From: Drosophila persimilis
Lineage: Eukaryota > Arthropoda > Insecta > Diptera > Drosophilidae
Assembly (NCBI RefSeq): GCF_003286085.1
Contig: NW_020825313.1
Span: 1,426,001-1,490,000 of the forward strand
Length of the DNA: 64,000 nt
Reading direction: 5' to 3'
Each line of letters starts with the position of its first letter. Positions within the stretch are counted from its first letter, which is position 1. A program made the position numbers and the translations under genes. The notes below the pieces were generated by a model. The model saw nothing but the letters and a program-made list of their open reading frames with translations, was not told where the DNA came from and did not search any database. Below are positions 10,500-21,355 of the stretch, piece by piece.

Positions 10500-11750
10500 G
10501 ATTCCTCTTGTCTCGAGCTATGTCAACAGGCAAGGTTAATGGTGGTTTTTCGAGTTCATCCGATTTTTGTTGGTTGCTCCCTTCTAAAGGTTTTCCGAAG
10601 CTCTACGAATATATGGATGGAACTGCGGCTTATAGACATTCGGAGCTCCACACCCGTGACAAAATATAGATAGGCATCTGCTAGACAATTTTCCCGCACA
10701 TGTCAAAGCTCCTCACAATTCCAAGAAGTGCGCTTAGCCGTCAAACTTTGAATGGCCTCTATGCTAATATTCTCCTCCTCCTCTGGATCGCTTTCTGGAA
10801 GCGATTCCTTCACGCTGTATATCTGACGACGGTCTACCGGTGGTCTAGGCTTCTCAGATTTCTGTAACTCTTGCACTAGATTTGCATGCATCTGCACTAA
10901 TTAAAAAATAATAAATATATTAATATATATATATAGAATATATATAATATCAATTGACCGACAGAGCTAATGGACTGATAGAAAATTTTCGAGTTTCGAA
11001 AGAAACTTTTCCTTTAATATTTCAATTAATTCCTCTTCCTCTATTTCAGTGCAAAATTTATCTGTTAGACCAGTCACAGCGTCATGAAAAGCTACTTTTT
11101 GCTTGCCAGATCGTAAACTCGGAACGATAGTCTTTATATTGTTGTCTAAAACCAGCACAAAATTCGGTCCAAACGATGCAATCTACGTGCTTGTGGTATC
11201 TCCAATACCAATCGCGTGCTTTGCCAACCATCAAGATGTGTAAATGTTTGCCAAGGCCGAGAAAATTGCTATCCAAGGTTTCATCTGTTAATACCTTGAC
11301 GACATCTAAGTCTGAACCTTGGCTTGGAGGGGCTGTCCGTGCATTGGGTGCTTCCCAAGGGCTGGAGCTCGTAGCGACATTGGCTGATGGAGTTTCCGTC
11401 TGTTTGGAGCGATGGCTAGCATCGAGTTCTTTTTGAACGAGTTGGCCTGGTGGTCCCTTCAGCCGGGACTGAACCTGCAGTTGGAATATGGGTCAATTGG
11501 GTACTGTTGCTATTTCCCTCTGATACCTTTCCCGTCTCTGGCTGACCATGTCTATTTCCCGGGGTCTGTGCTACCTCCAAAGTTTTTGCAAGACTTCGAG
11601 GAATAATTCCCGAGGGACCTGGAACCAATGTCCGGCCGCCGCTTGGTTGGAGAACAATTGCCAACAACTAGTTTCGGTTGAGATAACGTATAAACTCGGC
11701 TACAATATGGACAATCATCGTGATGATTGGGAATGAGAACCATTCTTCCA
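10500..11750 (-). pseudogene. gag remnant of a gypsy-type element
   Basis: Three pieces read in order on the minus strand: a Ser/Thr/Pro-rich N-terminal part (about 11743-11416), a capsid-like core at 11276-11082 (LGKHLHILMVGKARDWYWRY) and an acidic tail at 10897-10703. The tail ends in a broken zinc knuckle (WNCEELCHMCG) and a CHGCGAPNVYKP-like second cysteine cluster. Several frameshifts and stops separate them. The order and spacing fit one Gag protein that has decayed. Confidence 0.55.
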
Positions 11751-12873
11751 GACTTTCTTTATGGAAAATGCAATTGCAAAGGGTAAAACAACACCGCTGA
11801 GTGTTGGAAATTTCAGAGCAACAAATGCCAGAAAAGTTTTCCGAATTCGCTGAGGATTATGTCATAGCGTCATATTTTATAAGATTTTTATTGTATTTTG
11901 TTTATATTCTAACCAATTTTTCCTCGGCTGACATTTAATTGGTGTTGTTGTGAAATCCTCGATGCGAAATCTCAATTTTGAGCAGAAATTCTCTGGGGAA
12001 TCTTTTCGTTTAATAATGTACTACACGATATAGACGATTCGAGATTTTATTAATTTTTGACTTCAATCCACTTAAAACTTTAATTGTAATCGCGTATAGG
12101 GTACAATTTAATGGGTAAAGATAATGACCCATATATATATGGGTGTGCAGATAATGATTTTTATCCTCGATAGGCCAACTAATTATTTCGAAATTTATAA
12201 AACCCGGCGCAGATATAAAATTGCGATATAAACTTTATTGCTCGAGCTCCAAATTGCAAGTGTAGCTTGCCCTTGTGTAGCCCTTTACATTGCAGCTCCG
12301 ATCGCGAAGCGCAGCTTCGTACGTGGGTACGCCGACACAACGCGAAGATGACAAAGAGCGAGCTTGCAGAGAACGCTTAGCAGGGCAAGCAAGATTTGAC
12401 AAGCCCAAGATTTTAACAAGCGTTTAACAAGATTTAACAACACCCGTTTGAGTTACATAAGCATAATTAAAAAACAAAATTTACGGCCGATGGCCAATAA
12501 TTGGGTGCTTTGGTAAGCAGCTAATCTGCGGTTTTCTGCTCCGAATAACGGGTTTAAGCGCGGTCGGCTGCAACTGCTTGATTTTCGATGTGCTTTCGTC
12601 GACACTCAAACGAAGACTCTTCTTGGAGATCGGAGACGAGGTTACGCTGCCCTAGCATGAAACGAAGCCTTTCCCTGCGTGGGTAATCGCAGTTAGAGAG
12701 CTCTCTTTGTAGTTTAACCCTTAGAAAAGCGTCCAGGTGACATAATAAGATAGATTAGGAGTTGCAAATCCTTGGAACGACGACTAAAGATATTTATTTA
12801 TTATGGCGCTATTGTTTCTGATTTGCAATGTCTTAGTGTCAATGAACTGGTTTAAGTATCCACATATAATTTC
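11751..12873. other. Non-coding stretch, no gene seen
   Basis: No convincing coding frame, tRNA or complete LTR was found. The position upstream (on the minus strand) of the gag remnant suggests part of it could be that element's leader and LTR, but there is no second LTR copy in the window to confirm this. A short dyad, ACCCATATATATATGGGT, lies at about 12127-12144. Confidence 0.5.
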
Positions 12874-13088
12874 GTGGACGTTGACATGCAATGACTGCAT
12901 CTTTCAAGAGGCGATGCAATTACTGCACCGTCAAGTGGCCCGTGTGATACCAGCAGAAGGATGTTACGCGAGCATGTAGGAAAGATAGCTGTTAGACTAA
13001 TATTCGAGGAAGATTAGCACTAAAGTTTCTCAGAGAACTAGGTATGCATTGAAAATAAAAATACAAAAACCACTACAATTAGTAATTA

Positions 13089-15322
13089 CTAATAATTAGA
13101 AAGGTGTGTAAGGATTAGTAATTTAATAAGAGGAAGATAATTAGTGGTGGACATGATATGGTAGAGGGAATTATAATCCGAGCATAAGACCCTAAACGGT
13201 TCATGCAAGGAATAATTCGATCTATAAAGTGGAAGGAAAAACGGTGTAAAATTTCTTGTAAGTCTAATAGGAATCCTGTAGTTTATGCGGCGCAACCGAT
13301 CAGGGCTGTCTATGTCACCCCTGATCAAGTTGTGCATAAAAATCACACCAAGCATTTTTCTACGGTTAACTAAGGATGAGAGGTTTACTAATAGCAGTCT
13401 ACTAGAGTAAGACGGGAGTCTCACACCTTCATCCCAGTTAAGGCCCTGCAGAGCAAAAAGTAAAAAGTTTTTCTGTACTGATTCTATACGGTATTGGTAT
13501 ACTTTGTACTGAGGGCACCATACACAGGATTCTAAGATCGGACGAACAAGCGAGGCATAGAGAGTCTTTGTTATATGGGGGTCGTAAAATTCCTTTGACC
13601 ACCTCTTTATAAACCCAATCACGCCCATGGCCTTATTTACCATGGTAGAAATGTGTTCGGAAAACTTTAACTTGGGGTCTAACATAATACCCAGATCATC
13701 CACCAGGGTAATTCTCTCAAGAGAACCACCAAATACGGAGCCAACAAGGGGCTAGAACGAAGAAATGTCATAACTTTGCATTTCGAGGCATTAAGGTGTA
13801 ACAAGTTTGCACAACACCATGACTGAAAGTTATTGAGATCGGATTACAAGCGAGAATGAAATTAAATGTCCTTATACTGGATACAGAGTTTAACATCATC
13901 CGCATACATAAGTACTCGAGAGTATGTTATCACCGAAGGCATGTTATTAATAAAGAGTGTGAAGAGTAAGGGGCCTAGATGGCCCTGTGGTACTCCCGAG
14001 AAAACTTTTACTGGTGAAGAGAGTGAGTTTTTGCAGTACCTGAGTACAAAGCCTGGAACCCCCTCTGGACCCGGTGAAAACACCGGCTTAACTAGTCGAA
14101 GATCATGAAGTAAAGAACATTCATTTAACAAGGGACTGAAAATGCCGTTCGACCACGGTAAACCGTATGGGTACGGATGACCAGAGTAGCTTTCCTCAGA
14201 ATAGGTGGTTTGGAAAAATTGGGCAAAAATATTTGCCGACGTATTACAAAATGATAGCGAGGATGGGTGTGCGGACATACTACGCTTACTGTTTACGAAG
14301 CAGTAAAACTGTTTAGGGTCTTGAGAAAAACGTATCCTGCATCGAGATAGATAGTTCTTATAGCATTGTGCATTAAGAACTACATAGCGAGAGTGAGAAG
14401 TAGGAGAACCAACTTCCTGAAATTTTTTATAAAGTCTTGATTTTAAGTTTTTTAGGCTGGATAACACTTTGGTAAACCATTGTAAAAAATGTTTGTGCCT
14501 TTTATGACATCAGTGCACAAGTACAAAGCGGACGAATCAAAATCCCTAATGAGATTATTAAGCTTCGTAAGCTCGGCTTTTCGAAAGCAACGGATACGTT
14601 CAGGTGGCCTGCTCGACCGGATCAATACGGTTGGTCCTATATCTAGCGACACTTCGAAAGTAGGATGGTAAGCGTCTTCAGGTATAGTGAGCAGAAGGGC
14701 TCGGATTAACAACACTAAGGTCGGATCCGATACAAAGCACAGATCAAGCAATCTACCCAAGGACTTTTTCACATGGTTGACTTGAGACAGGCACAGGTCA
14801 AGCAAGCCGTCAACAAAGTCATGTCGTGACATGGGCACTAGGTTACTAGACTTGTTTTTTAGTGAAGACCAAACAGTTCCTGACAAGTTGAAGTCACCAA
14901 GAACTATCATACGATCTTTATCAGATAGCGAGGAAGAAACAGCGGTTAAAGCGGACAAGTGCTGCTCATAAATTGAAATATCCGAAGAAGGTGGGATATA
15001 CGAGCAAGTAATGAATATAGCGAAAGCGGGAAGAATCAGTTTTACACACAGGAATTCCAGTTCCTGTTGAACTTGGACTGTGAAGGGTTCTGACGTGAAG
15101 TAAGAGTCCACTGCGAATAGAACCCCTCCTGCACGTCGAGACGAACGGTCCTTTCTAAAAGTTGTGTACCGACCTGCCAAATCCTCGGAACTAAGAATGT
15201 CCGGCTTTAACCAGGTTTCAGTAAACGCAATAACGTGGGAAGCAAATGCAACACTATCCCGGAAAAGAATGCTGAGCTTACTACGCAAGCCTCTTACATT
15301 CTGATAGGTTACTAAAAGAGAA
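13089..15322 (-). pseudogene. ORF2 (endonuclease and RT) of CR1-like copy B
   Basis: The endonuclease (15322 down to 14452) is the most complete part, with FTETWLKPD, the RRAGGVLFAVDSYF block and VLGDFNLSG. RT pieces follow at 14467-13862, including the catalytic MYADDVKLC and the preceding GVPQG-type turn. The C-terminal segment (13703-13089) continues from DLGIMLDPKLKFSEH. The RT fingers/palm segment containing the first catalytic aspartate (present in copy C as FSKAFDSVNH) has been deleted, and several frameshifts occur. It cannot encode a working enzyme. Confidence 0.8.
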
Positions 15323-15323
15323 G

Positions 15324-16010
15324 TTAGTTTTTTGGAAAGGTGGAAGCAAGACGGGGAGTTGAGGAAGACGAAGTTGAGGTTGAGGGTGGCACACTGGAAA
15401 GATTTGTAAGGGATATGGGGGGCCTATTCTTCTTCTTAGCCTTAAACTCCTTCACCACCAAATGCTCCGGCCAAAATTTGGCGGATTTGGACACTGCAGA
15501 CGTACTTGGCTGCACATTCTCCGAGGCGATGAATTCAGCTACCGAATTTGCATCGCCAGCAGCGTTCGTTGCTCTTGGAGTGGCAAACGAGATCAACTGC
15601 TGCACACTTGGAGTGGTCGGAGTCAATTTCTCGGCGGCGCATGGCTGAGTGACGGTTGGCACTTGCAGATCCCGCGGAGTGACCTTTTTACGCCTCGGAG
15701 ACTCATTCAGCAGTTGCAGACTGCCAAATTGAGACTCCATGCCTAGGAACCGATCGTATTGCTTTTTAAAGCCAACGGTCAGCTCCTTAAAGCCACTCCA
15801 CGTCTGCCTCATAAAAGCTACCATGTCATTCTCCACCGCATGGCATGCCTCGCAACTGTAATGCAAGCCATTACGTTTGGCTATAGCATCACTCACGAGG
15901 CCACAAAATCCAGCGCATTTTGCGTGCACTACGCTGTCGCAGAGCCAGCAGGGGACATTCGGCTGATCGTGGGTGATCTGTTTCTTACAGGTTTTTTTGG
16001 CGCATACCAC
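15324..16010 (-). pseudogene. ORF1 of CR1-like copy B (in-frame deletion)
   Basis: This 228-residue frame keeps the N-terminal PHD-like Cys/His finger (CAKKTCKKQ, then CWLCDSVVHAKC and CEAC) and the C-terminal KNRPPISLTNL tail. It has lost about 100 residues covering most of the RRM-like domain found in copy C. The deletion happens to keep the frame open. Without the nucleic-acid-binding domain it is unlikely to support retrotransposition. Confidence 0.78.
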
Positions 16011-16605
16011 AGCGTATTCAATTTTTATTATTTATTTATTTACTCAAGAAAATTTGCGAAAAAGATCAAATTTGAAAAACAAATTGGTATCAGACTAATG
16101 TGCCAGACAACGCTCAAAGCGGAATAGGTAAAAAAAAGGGAGCAGAGTGAAGAGCGGTTATAGCGAGCGGTGCTAAGCAGAGAGCGCTATTGCTGAGAAA
16201 GTTTAAAGAGTGAGAGAGAAAGAACAGTTATTGAAGTTGAGGTGATAGCGAGAGAGTGATAAAACAACAACAGCTACAAGACGAGAGACGAGAGCTGTAA
16301 TGCAATGTAATGTACTCACGTCAACAACACAAACACAACAAGCCGACGCCGAAAAATTTTAAGTTCCATAAATTATATATTATAAATAATAATATATAAA
16401 ATATAAAAAAAAATATATATATAAAATAATAAATAATAATAACACAAATCAAAAGGCATGCACTCGCGCAATAGATTAGATTTCCAGATAGTAGGTGGAT
16501 TAGGAAGGTAGTTAATGTTTATTTATGAAAACACCGGTTGCTTATGTAAAACATAAAACATGTAAATATGCGGAGCGCAAAACAAAACGCCTCTGATCTA
16601 CGAAA

Positions 16606-16901
16606 AAGATCGAACGAATTCGGCAACCATATGCAGCCACCGCTGACGTTGCAATAATACCCGACAATGGTAAAATGAGTGAAAACCAAATCTGGGACCA
16701 TAATCTCTGTGCCTTCATCAACCGTACAGGGATAATTAGTAGTGATATCTGGCCTAAAGTAAATATTCAATGATCTGTAATTGTGTGCAACCTTATGCTA
16801 TGCGCAATGCCAAATCCTAATCAAACTCACAATTCAATCTATTGAAGCTAAAGTCCTCTGAATTAACTGTAGCTTGGAGAGCGCAACCTAAACTAATCTC
16901 A
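16606..16901. other. Unassigned sequence between CR1-like copy B and block S
   Basis: Nothing recognisable was found. The corresponding place next to S copy 1 is occupied by the errantivirus LTR, so it cannot be compared. Confidence 0.5.
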
Positions 16902-16931
16902 CTAGGCCGACAAGATGTGTAAAAATTGGAA

Positions 16932-17186
16932 CTACTTTGTCAATTCAGGATTATCACTTAAGCTTTCCACCGTCTTAGACTCGACGACTTCGAAATAAAA
17001 CTCAAAGGAAAAATCAGTATTGGGATCCAAACAGAAGCAATATTCTGAAATTGTATCGGAGCGATGATAAATTCGTGCGGTGAAAACTAAAGTCAGCATT
17101 AAGCATATACAAACGAGCAAAGGATGGGATGAGCCAATAGCAGATATTGTTGCAAAAGTTACCAATAGACTTTTTACTGTCGCCAT
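16932..17186 (-). other. Small frame with signal-peptide-like start, unrecognised
   Basis: An ATG at 17186 opens an 85-codon frame beginning MATVKSLLVTFATISAIGSS. Its hydrophobic N-terminus is followed by a second hydrophobic stretch (VCICLMLTLVF). It lies 20-30 bases downstream of a tRNA-Lys-like primer binding site, so it could be the leader or first codons of an LTR element. The paralog at 8367-8590 keeps the last two thirds of the frame with few changes, but not the start. No family was recognised. Confidence 0.35.
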
Positions 17187-17567
17187 TACATTTCTCCTCG
17201 TAACCCACGTTGGGCGCCAAGGCATTTATGTAACAACGTTACACGCCAGAGTCCAACTGGGTTTAGAAATAAGCTAGAACTGGAAAAAAACTGGCCCCAC
17301 TTTGGGCGCCAAAAATGTATGTAATATATAACGTTATACATACGTCAGTAGGGGATGGATCGGAGGGTATGTCGAGGTCACTGCCCGTTGCGATTCTCTG
17401 GTTCTGTGCTAATTCGGTAACTTGGAAAGGTTTGTTTGACCGCGTCTCGATTCGTACTACATAAACTTAAAAAATAGAATCCCGTGACTCTAAAGGGAAC
17501 TCACTCCGAAAACAACAATATGCTTATTCCGAGCATACACGAAAAATATACGGCACAATCATACCTA
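17156..17567 (-). repeat. LTR-like fragments with tRNA-Lys-type primer sites
   Basis: Two sites read TGGCGCCCAACGTGGG (near 17204-17220) and TGGCGCCCAAAGTGGGGC (near 17298-17316) on the minus strand. These match tRNA-Lys primer binding sites such as the one used by gypsy. Each is preceded by sequence starting with an ACAT/GTTAC-rich LTR end. The segment is absent from S copy 1, where GCAAAA joins GGGCGTACC directly. Confidence 0.5.
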
Positions 17568-18349
17568 GGGCGTACCAGAAAATACTAGGTTCTTTCGTCT
17601 GTCTGTTATAAAAAGATCACCAGCGTGAGGTCTTTAGATGGTAGTCGACCCACGATTCTTTACCCACCCTTCAATGATTTCCAGTTATGAGCATGTTCTT
17701 GAAATCCCTATAATTCTCACCTTACCCCATTACGTCAGCATGCACTTGGAAATTATAAGTCTATTCCATATTCATTGCTAACATAACCTCAAAATATTTA
17801 TCGGTACTTAAAACTAGGCATTCAAGCACATAATCAGGACAAAACTAGCAAACACAAGTTCTTCCTACCAGGTATAAAAAAGTATTTAATTTCAACCAGT
17901 AGGAGGTGTAGGTTGATTGAGCTCCAATGCATTAGAGAAATGCATGGAATGCAAGGAATGCAAGCTTAAAGCGGAATTGTCAACAACGAAAACGAAAAGC
18001 TTCGAATGTTTAGAACGCAAGCACTCACATCTTCATTACAGTGTTCCCTCGCTGAAAGGCGCCTTTCGTTGTGGAGCTGTGGAAACAATGTTAATATGTG
18101 CCCATGTCGGAGGGGGATTGGTGAAAAGAGGTGGGAATATTCGGAAGGCTTTTTTTTCTACTATTATTAATTTTAATTATGTTTTTTCTTTTGCCAACCA
18201 GCAAAATAAATGAAGTTTTGGGAACTTTCACTGGTAGTGATGCTATCGAGGCAGGACTGTGACGCGGAAGTAAATGAAATATACACATGAATAGCAGAGT
18301 TCAGAAGGAGCCAAAAAAATGAAAATTAATACCATTAAAACTACACTAT

Positions 18350-18660
18350 CAGGCAGGCTCCGTTTTTCATTTACTTTTGCGGATAACGTTTTCAGCCAAA
18401 ACGTTTCGTTTTCGTTTTAAGGTGTTCCATTTTTCACATATTTTTTTTATCGATATGTTACATTTTGAAGTCCGAATTAAATTGGGCGGGAAACAGCTGT
18501 GCTCACCCAGATGTTCTGTTAAGCACATGTTACAAGCACAGTCTGAGCTGTTACATGCACATTTGTGCTGTTATACGCAAAAATTTATTAATTGCCAACG
18601 TTCCGATAACCAAATCGGAATGCGTCAGCTGCTTACACCAAAACGAAATTTGTTGAATCT
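18350..18660 (+). mobile_element. Left half of TIR transposon, extra copy
   Basis: It is nearly identical to 21356-21666 and ends after GAAATTTGTTG, where DINE-1-like sequence begins. This half has no right terminus of its own. Confidence 0.65.
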
Positions 18661-19318
18661 GAATCTGAATTGGATCGTATTATTATTATAGTCAGCATCA
18701 AGAAAACAATTTCATTTTTTCTCGCCCTGTCTCTCTCTAACACACACGTAGCATAGGCGGCTTTGCTTAGAGTAAAACATTAGCGCCTAGATCTCAGAGA
18801 CTATAAAAGCTAGAGCAACCAAATTTGGTATCCACACTCCTAACATATCGGACCGAGACGAGTTTGTTTCAAAATTTCGCCACACCCCCTTCCGCCCCCG
18901 CAAAGAATGCAAATCTGGGGATATTCACAAATCTCAGAGACTATTAAAGCTAGAGTAACCAAATTTGGTATCCGCACTTCTGTTAGATCTCACTATAAAA
19001 CGTATATCTCAAAATTTCGCCCCACCCCCTTCCGCCCCCACAAAGGACGAAAATCCGTTGCATCCACAATATTACAGATTCTAGAAAACTAAAAACGCAG
19101 AATCATAGATAATGATCATATCTATCAGATTGCTGAATCTGGATCAGATCAGATCATTTTTATAGCCAAAAGGAACAAATCAATTTGCACTGGCTACGCA
19201 GCGCCCGACGTCACGCTCAGACTGATTTTCTGTCTCTCTCGCACGCACTCTTTGTCGTGTCGTTTAATATTCGCGGCGTCTGCCGGAGGAGAGCCATACT
19301 GACTTAGTATCGGGTATA
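18661..19318 (+). mobile_element. DINE-1-like Helitron fragment (3' part)
   Basis: It matches the DINE-1-like units at 58971, 61366 and 63747 from GAATTGGATCGTATTATTAT onward and continues past where those stop. Near the end it has AGTATCGGGTATA, the inverted repeat of the TATACCCGATACT that opens the other copies. A GC-rich hairpin follows (GTTGCGG and CCGCAGCAAC arms), as expected for a Helitron-like 3' end. Confidence 0.75.
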
Positions 19319-20054
19319 ACTGTAGAGTTGCGGTGTCCGCAGCAACTCACAACATTATTGTTAACAAAAAAATACTAAGGTGTATCGCTGATTCGGGATC
19401 ATTGATTAACATCATGAATGAGAATTACACCGATTTCGAGATAAAAGGCGATAACCTTACAGTCCATACCATCAATGGTCCCGTCCGTTTAATCAAGAGT
19501 ATAATGGGGTATGCTAATAAAAACATGTTCGTCCGAACAGAAGTTTTACATTCACAACTTTTCCGAAAATTATGACAAAGAGAAGGGAATACTTGATGGC
19601 AAGTAAAGCCGTCATTGATAAAAGAAATTAAACTGTAACTTTAAGAGCACGATCGTATCCTTTTATTCAGAGTGGTTAAGTTTTAGAAGCCGGCATCTTC
19701 CATCTTCAAAGGAAGAGAAGATCGCACATAAGCCTTGACGCAGCTTCAGAGGGAGATCAATTCTTCGTTTCTGCCTTCACAAGTACAATAAAGCACGAGA
19801 TCAAAACTCAACATGAAGACCCGGTCTACAGACGACCATATAAGTATGCCCAGATACATGATCTGGAGGTAAACCAGCAAATCAAGGATATGATCAGGAA
19901 GGGAATAATTCGAAAGTCGAATTCTCCTTACTTCTCGCCATATCAATGATCCCCAAGAAAATCAATGCTTCAGGGAAGCAAAAATATAGAATGGTTGTAG
20001 ACTATAGAAGTCTCAATGAGATAACCATTAAAGATAAATTTCCAACTAGGAAAG
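19319..20054 (+). pseudogene. Errantivirus protease/RT fragment, copy 1
   Basis: Plus-strand pieces match the element at 2625-8336. There is a protease with CIADSGSLINIM, then a segment lacking in the larger copy (61 bases after GTCCGAACA), then the start of RT up to [12 protein letters not shown] at about 19990-20025. Stops and shifts are present. It ends at CCAACTAGG, where a different gag fragment begins. Confidence 0.75.
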
Positions 20055-20592
20055 CATGACGACATATTTCGTCATAAAAAGCTTTCCTATTTTTTGCGCC
20101 TTTGTTTTTAAGTTAATAGTTATTAGTGGGGGGAAGGTTCAAAATTTGTTTTCTTAGGTTCGTAATTTCGAAGAAAAGTTTCCCCAACGGTAAGTTATTT
20201 GGTAGGTTTTAAATTTCTCGGATGATTATTGGTTCCGTCTTTTTGCATACATACTTGCGTTTTAGGTTTAGTTTAATGTTTTCCCATTCAAGTCTAGTAC
20301 CGAGATTAGTCAGTGCTTGGTCTGCTCTTCCCGTAACTTTATTGCGAATTGTCCGTAGCAGTTACTGTGCATACGATGTTTGGTCCGTTCCCCTAATAAG
20401 CATAATGATATCCTCCACGCTTACGATGAACCTAAAGTGAGTACCTGGGGTTCCGTCAAAGGTGGGTAGTTGTTTTACGAAAGCCAGTATGTCAGTTGGG
20501 TTAAGGGTCATACTGATTGACGTATTTGGAGAAGAACTAGCGGTTTCAGAAATAGCCGCTCCGCCAACTGCGGGGCTACTGTTTCTAAAGGG
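20055..20592 (-). pseudogene. gag fragment of a second gypsy-type element
   Basis: On the minus strand this reads as a capsid-type Gag, in order: LPTFDGTPGTHFRFIVSVED, IRNKVTGRADQAL, LEWENIKLNLKRKY and [13 protein letters not shown]. The pattern is that of mdg1/412/Stalker-type gypsy Gag. Three stops interrupt it. It is sandwiched between two copies of the same errantivirus fragment. Confidence 0.55.
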
Positions 20593-21165
20593 CTACTGTC
20601 TAATCAAGAGTATAATGGGGTATGCTAATAAAAACATGTTCGTCCGAACAGAAGTTTTACATTCACAACTTTTCCGAAAATTATGACAAAGAGAAGGGAA
20701 TACTTGATGGCAAGTAAAGCCGTCATTGATTACAGAAATTAAACTGTAACTTTAAGAGCACGATCGTATCCTTTTATTCAGAGTGGTTAAGTTTTAGAAG
20801 CCGGCATCTTCCATCTTCAAAGGAAGAGAAGATCGCACATAAGCCTTGACGCAGCTTCAGAGGGAGATCAATTCTTCGTTTCTGCCTTCACAAGTACAAT
20901 AAAGCACGAGATCAAAACTCAACATGAAGACCCGGTCTACAGACGACCATATAAGTATGCCCAGATACATGATCTGGAGGTAAACCAGCAAATCAAGGAT
21001 ATGATCAGGAAGGGAATAATTCGAAAGTCGAATTCTCCTTACTTCTCGCCATATCAATGATCCCCAAGAAAATCAATGCTTCAGGGAAGCAAAAATATAG
21101 AATGGTTGTAGACTATAGAAGTCTCAATGAGATAACCATTAAAGATAAATTACCAACTCCTGGAA
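20593..21165 (+). pseudogene. Errantivirus protease/RT fragment, copy 2
   Basis: It is a near-exact repeat of 19484-20050, starting TAATCAAGAGTATAATGGGG and ending after GATAAATTACCAACTCC. The few differences include one near the AVID segment (TTACAGAAATT here, AAAAGAAATT in copy 1). It begins later in the protease than copy 1. Confidence 0.75.
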
Positions 21166-21355
21166 TATATGAAATACCTTGCGCTACAAGTTTACACTTA
21201 TGTTTATTGCACTAGTCACCTTACGAATCTGTGTAGAGAGTTATTTACGTAAGTCTAATAAATATTTTTTAACATTTTTATACTTATAATTGTTATTATA
21301 CTTATAATTGTTTTTACAACATTTTTGTTTTATTACTTTTTTAGATTTTAATAAT
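21166..21355. other. AT-rich filler, nothing recognised
   Basis: No repeat match within the window and no frame was seen. Confidence 0.4.

Larger units (their letters stand above)
10033..11750 (-). mobile_element. Decayed gypsy-type LTR element (gag plus integrase tail)
   Basis: Minus-strand translations give Gag-like pieces (11750-10500) followed closely by an integrase C-terminal piece (10170-10033). Everything between them in a normal element (protease, RT, RNase H, integrase core) is missing, so the copy suffered a large internal deletion. The Gag style (GKARDWYWRYHKHV, then WNC and CHGCGAPN zinc-binding remnants) resembles the Osvaldo/Ulysses type of gypsy elements. Many stops are present. 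Confidence 0.6.
12874..16605 (-). mobile_element. CR1-like non-LTR retrotransposon, copy B (internally deleted)
   Basis: The 3' end shares GGACGTTGACATGCAATGAC with copy C, and the 5' untranslated part ends near 16605. Compared with copy C, three internal deletions are visible: about 480 bases within the RT (joined near 14035), a short one near 14480 and about 300 bases within ORF1 (joined near 15482). The order on the minus strand is 5' UTR, ORF1, endonuclease, RT, RT C-terminus, 3' UTR. It is non-autonomous. Confidence 0.83.
16902..18349. repeat. Paralogous block S, copy 2 (left part)
   Basis: It aligns to 8337-9465 over its length except for an extra segment at 17156-17567. It breaks at 18349 inside ACTACACTAT, where copy 1 continues uninterrupted, and resumes at 21982. 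That comparison gives an empty-site allele for the 18350-21981 insertion. Confidence 0.7.
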
